7,991 nucleotides of DNA from Lentisphaeria bacterium UBA1829 (GTDB lineage Bacteria > Verrucomicrobiota > Lentisphaeria > Victivallales > UBA1829): positions 7,404 to 15,394 of the forward strand of contig DDJH01000238.1 in the NCBI GenBank assembly GCA_002338895.1. The letters run 5' to 3'. The notes beneath the pieces were generated by a model, which worked only from the letters and a program-made list of their open reading frames with translations, had not been told where the DNA came from and searched no databases. This document shows positions 6,248 through 7,991 of this stretch, one piece after another (position 1 is the stretch's first letter; every line of letters starts with the position of its first letter). The position numbers and the translations under genes were made by a program.

Positions 6248-7351
6248 ATGGCGGAAGTAATCTTAAAAGATGTCTGCAAGATGTATGATGGAGGAGTCCT
6301 TGCAGTCAAACATGTTGACCTCGAAATCAAAGACAGGGAGTTCATGGTGCTCGTCGGTCCTTCGGGATGCTGAAAATCCACAACCCTGCGGATGATTGCC
6401 GGACTGGAAGAGATCAGCTCGGGAACAATCACCATCGGTTCGCGCGTTGTCAATGACGTCCCGCCCAAGGACCGGAATATTGCGATGGTGTTCCAGAATT
6501 ATGCGCTCTATCCCCATATGACCGTATATGACAATCTTGCTTTCGGCCTCAAACTCCGCAAACTTCCGAAGGCCGATATTGACAAGCGTGTGAACGAGGC
6601 TGCGGAAATTCTGGGAATCCATGATTATCTTCAGAGAAAGCCGAAGGCGCTTTCCGGAGGACAGCGTCAGCGTGTCGCGGTCGGACGGGCCATCGTCCGC
6701 AAGCCGGAGGTCTTTCTGTTTGACGAACCGCTTTCCAATCTTGATGCGAAAATGCGCGTGCAGATGCGGACGGAAATCTCCAAGCTCCATACACGTCTGG
6801 AAACAACCATGATCTACGTGACCCACGACCAGATCGAGGCAATGACCATGGGAGACCGCATCTGCGTGATGAAAGACGGCATCATTCAGCAGGTGGATAC
6901 CCCTCTTCATATTTATGACAATCCGGCCAATATCTTTGTCGCCGGCTTTATCGGAACTCCGCCGATGAACTTTTTCAACGGACACCTTGAAAAGGTCGGA
7001 GAAGATATTTTCTTCAAAACGCACACCCTCTCCATTCGTCTTCCGAAAGAGTGGAATGCCAAAGCGGAGGATTATCTCAACAAGGATGTCGTTTTCGGAA
7101 TCCGTCCGGAAGAGATCGGTTCCGAACGGGCGGAAGCGGAAGAGAATGCGCAGCGCATGAAAGCCAAGGTGGAGGTCATGGAACCGATGGGTGCGGAAAC
7201 CTACCTCTATCTGGATACCGGAGACAAGACCAGCTGCATCGCCCGGATCGACGCGCATCGGAAAGTCATTATCGGACAAGAGGTGAACCTGGCGCTCTCC
7301 CTTGCGACAGCTCATATCTTTGATCCGAAGACCGAGCTGCTGATCGTCTGA
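6248..7351 (+). pseudogene. ugpC: MsmK/UgpC/MalK-type sugar ABC transporter ATPase with in-frame TGA in Walker A
   Basis: The full reading is 367 codons, starting at ATG 6248 with SD AAGGAG 10 bases upstream. It encodes a carbohydrate-uptake (CUT1-type) ATP-binding subunit. Such subunits energise sugar or glycerol-phosphate permeases at the inner membrane, and one ATPase often serves several transporters. Motifs by codon: GPSGC-TGA-KST at 37-45, where TGA (6371-6373) sits on the invariant Walker A glycine at codon 42; Q-loop FQNY 82-85; signature LSGGQ 135-139; Walker B FLFDEP 156-161; D-loop SNLDA 163-167; H-loop THD with His193; then the C-terminal regulatory domain with FIGTPPMNFF and FGIRPEE. 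Everything but that one codon is intact. A single GGA-to-TGA change explains it, by recent mutation or sequence error. An ATG at 6392 (codon 49) could start a fragment, but it would lack Walker A and has no SD. No permease gene is nearby. Confidence 0.85.
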
Positions 7352-7377
7352 GAATTCAGAGATCCATTTCGGGAAAC

Positions 7378-7410
7378 GACCGTCGTCCGACAAAAACGAC
7401 GGTCATTTTT
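7378..7410 (+). terminator. Intrinsic terminator after the ABC ATPase gene
   Basis: GACCGTCGT (7378-7386) and ACGACGGTC (7396-7404) form a perfect 9-bp GC-rich stem with a 9-base loop, followed by ATTTTT (7405-7410). It lies 26 bases after the TGA stop at 7349-7351 and separates the gene from the insertion element. Confidence 0.9.
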
Positions 7411-7432
7411 ATATTGCTTTAGCGCAAAAAAA

Positions 7433-7455
7433 CTACCGGCTGCGCCGGTATGTAG
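7433..7455. repeat. Left-end hairpin of the IS200-type element
   Basis: TACCGGC (7434-7440) and GCCGGTA (7444-7450) form a perfect 7-bp stem with a TGC loop; an outer CTA/TAG pair can stack after a 2-base bulge. Subterminal hairpins like this are what IS200/IS605 transposases bind as single-stranded DNA. The assignment rests on structure and on position upstream of tnpA. Confidence 0.6.
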
Positions 7456-7485
7456 CCGAACAGCTTCAGCTTAAAGGCGATAGAA

Positions 7486-7542
7486 GAAACTCCGTGCTAT
7501 AGTATTGCAATTCGCCAATCGCAATCCATAGAACGGAGTTTC
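7486..7542 (+). promoter_or_regulatory. tnpA leader hairpin that buries the ribosome binding site
   Basis: GAAACTCCGT (7486-7495) pairs perfectly with ACGGAGTTTC (7533-7542). Further pairing follows after small internal loops: CTAT (7497-7500) with ATAG (7528-7531), and ATTGC (7504-7508) with GCAAT (7521-7525). The SD GGAG (7535-7538) lies inside the stem, which ends 2 bases before the ATG. In IS200, leader structure that sequesters the SD is known to hold transposase translation very low; the same role is inferred here. Confidence 0.65.
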
Positions 7543-7544
7543 AA

Positions 7545-7991
7545 ATGACAATTGACAAATTATCACACACAACATGGAAATGCAAGTATCACATTGTATT
7601 TGCGCCCAAATACCGTCGTCAAGTAGTCTACAAACAAATCAAAAAAGAGATAGGAAAAATTCTGCGTCAACTTTGCGATTTGAAAAAAGTAGAAATATTG
7701 GAGGCCGAGGCTTGCCCTGATCACATTCATATGTTGGTAAGTATTCCACCAAAAATGAGTGTATCGCAATTTATGGGATATTTGAAGGGAAAAAGTTCCT
7801 TGATGATCTTTGACCGTCATGCAAACCTGAAGTACAAATATGAGAATCGACATTTCTGGTGTCGAGGTTACTATGTTAATACGGCCGGAGCGGATACGCG
7901 CGCAATAACTGCGTATATTCAGAAACAACTGGCGGAAGATCAGGCGATGGAACAATTAACGTTCAAGGAGTATATAGACCCGTTTACGGGT
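7545..7991 (+). CDS. tnpA: IS200/IS605-family transposase TnpA (3' end cut by window edge)
   Basis: This Y1 HUH transposase nicks and rejoins single-stranded DNA for peel-and-paste transposition. The 149 codons present have no stop before the window edge. Family members are about 140-155 residues, so probably only a few codons are missing. Seen: the N-terminal WKCKYHIVFAPKYRR (11-25), the metal-binding HUH motif in CPDHIHML (57-64, His60 and His62), the segment FWCRGYYVNTAG (104-115), and the catalytic helix AYIQKQ (123-128) with the probable nucleophile Tyr124 and metal-contacting Gln128. The tail FKEYIDPFTG is typical. All catalytic residues are present, so the protein may be active. Its SD, GGAG 6 bases before the ATG, is inside a leader hairpin. 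Confidence 0.95.
   Translation, partial: MTIDKLSHTTWKCKYHIVFAPKYRRQVVYKQIKKEIGKILRQLCDLKKVEILEAEACPDHIHMLVSIPPKMSVSQFMGYLKGKSSLMIFDRHANLKYKYENRHFWCRGYYVNTAGADTRAITAYIQKQLAEDQAMEQLTFKEYIDPFTG

Larger units (their letters stand above)
7430..7991 (+). mobile_element. IS200/IS605-family insertion sequence (left end and most of tnpA; right end outside window)
   Basis: The block holds a terminal hairpin, a structured leader and a TnpA gene, the layout of a minimal IS200-type element without tnpB. The sequence is visibly richer in A and T than the neighbouring genes, consistent with acquired DNA. The left boundary is approximate: these elements have no terminal inverted repeats and make no target duplication, so the edge cannot be read from one end. 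It sits about 20 bases after the ATPase terminator and disrupts no visible gene. Confidence 0.8.

Noticed and set aside
6371..6373. UGA read as tryptophan or selenocysteine in the ABC ATPase
   Set aside because: Tryptophan or selenocysteine at the glycine before the Walker A lysine would destroy the P-loop. No convincing SECIS-like hairpin follows the codon, and TGA serves as a stop for other genes here.
6263..7393. 376-codon open frame on the minus strand opposite the ABC ATPase
   Set aside because: It is longer than the uninterrupted ATPase fragment, but its translation shows no family motif. The plus strand carries every ABC motif in order, with a good SD and terminator. It is a shadow frame.
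7563..7955. 130-codon minus-strand open frame opposite tnpA
   Set aside because: No motif is seen, and the plus-strand frame encodes a full set of transposase catalytic residues.

Overview
The window looks like chromosome of a Gram-negative bacterium. It has a TolC-type outer-membrane protein with a lipoprotein signal, compact minus-strand gene packing, good Shine-Dalgarno (SD) sequences and moderate GC. Standard stop codons (TAA and TGA) end the genes. The taxon cannot be fixed from sequence alone. The overall style (bacterial Cdc123 homologue, glutamyl-tRNA synthetase with an SKRDG loop, IS200-type element) would fit the PVC group, for example Lentisphaerota, but this is a low-confidence inference.

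Layout. Positions 1-4348 (minus strand) hold a tightly packed five-gene cluster, read right to left: gltX (glutamyl-tRNA synthetase), def (peptide deformylase), a four-helix membrane protein, a Cdc123/D123-like ATP-grasp protein, and a PfkB-family sugar kinase that runs off the left edge. Gaps are 24, 3, 20 and 7 bases, so one transcript is likely. An intrinsic terminator hairpin lies just upstream of the gltX SD. Behind it, also on the minus strand, is a TolC-family outer-membrane lipoprotein (4437-5852) with candidate promoters at 5900-5969. A 395-base divergent intergenic region follows (5853-6247), containing inverted and direct repeats. On the plus strand, 6248-7351 encodes an MsmK/UgpC/MalK-type sugar ABC transporter ATPase. 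It is intact except for one in-frame TGA that replaces the invariant glycine of Walker A. A strong terminator follows. From about 7430 to the right edge lies an IS200/IS605-family element with a left-end hairpin, an SD-sequestering leader hairpin and a nearly complete tnpA.

How the genes work together. Three of the five cluster genes concern protein synthesis or are candidates for it: tRNA-Glu charging, N-terminal deformylation, and a homologue of the eukaryotic translation-initiation factor assembly protein Cdc123. The context invites the hypothesis that the bacterial Cdc123 homologue acts on the translation machinery. The sugar ATPase and the sugar kinase hint at carbohydrate metabolism, but no permease or binding protein is present. 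The two points most worth following up are the Walker A stop codon and the Cdc123 gene in its translation context.
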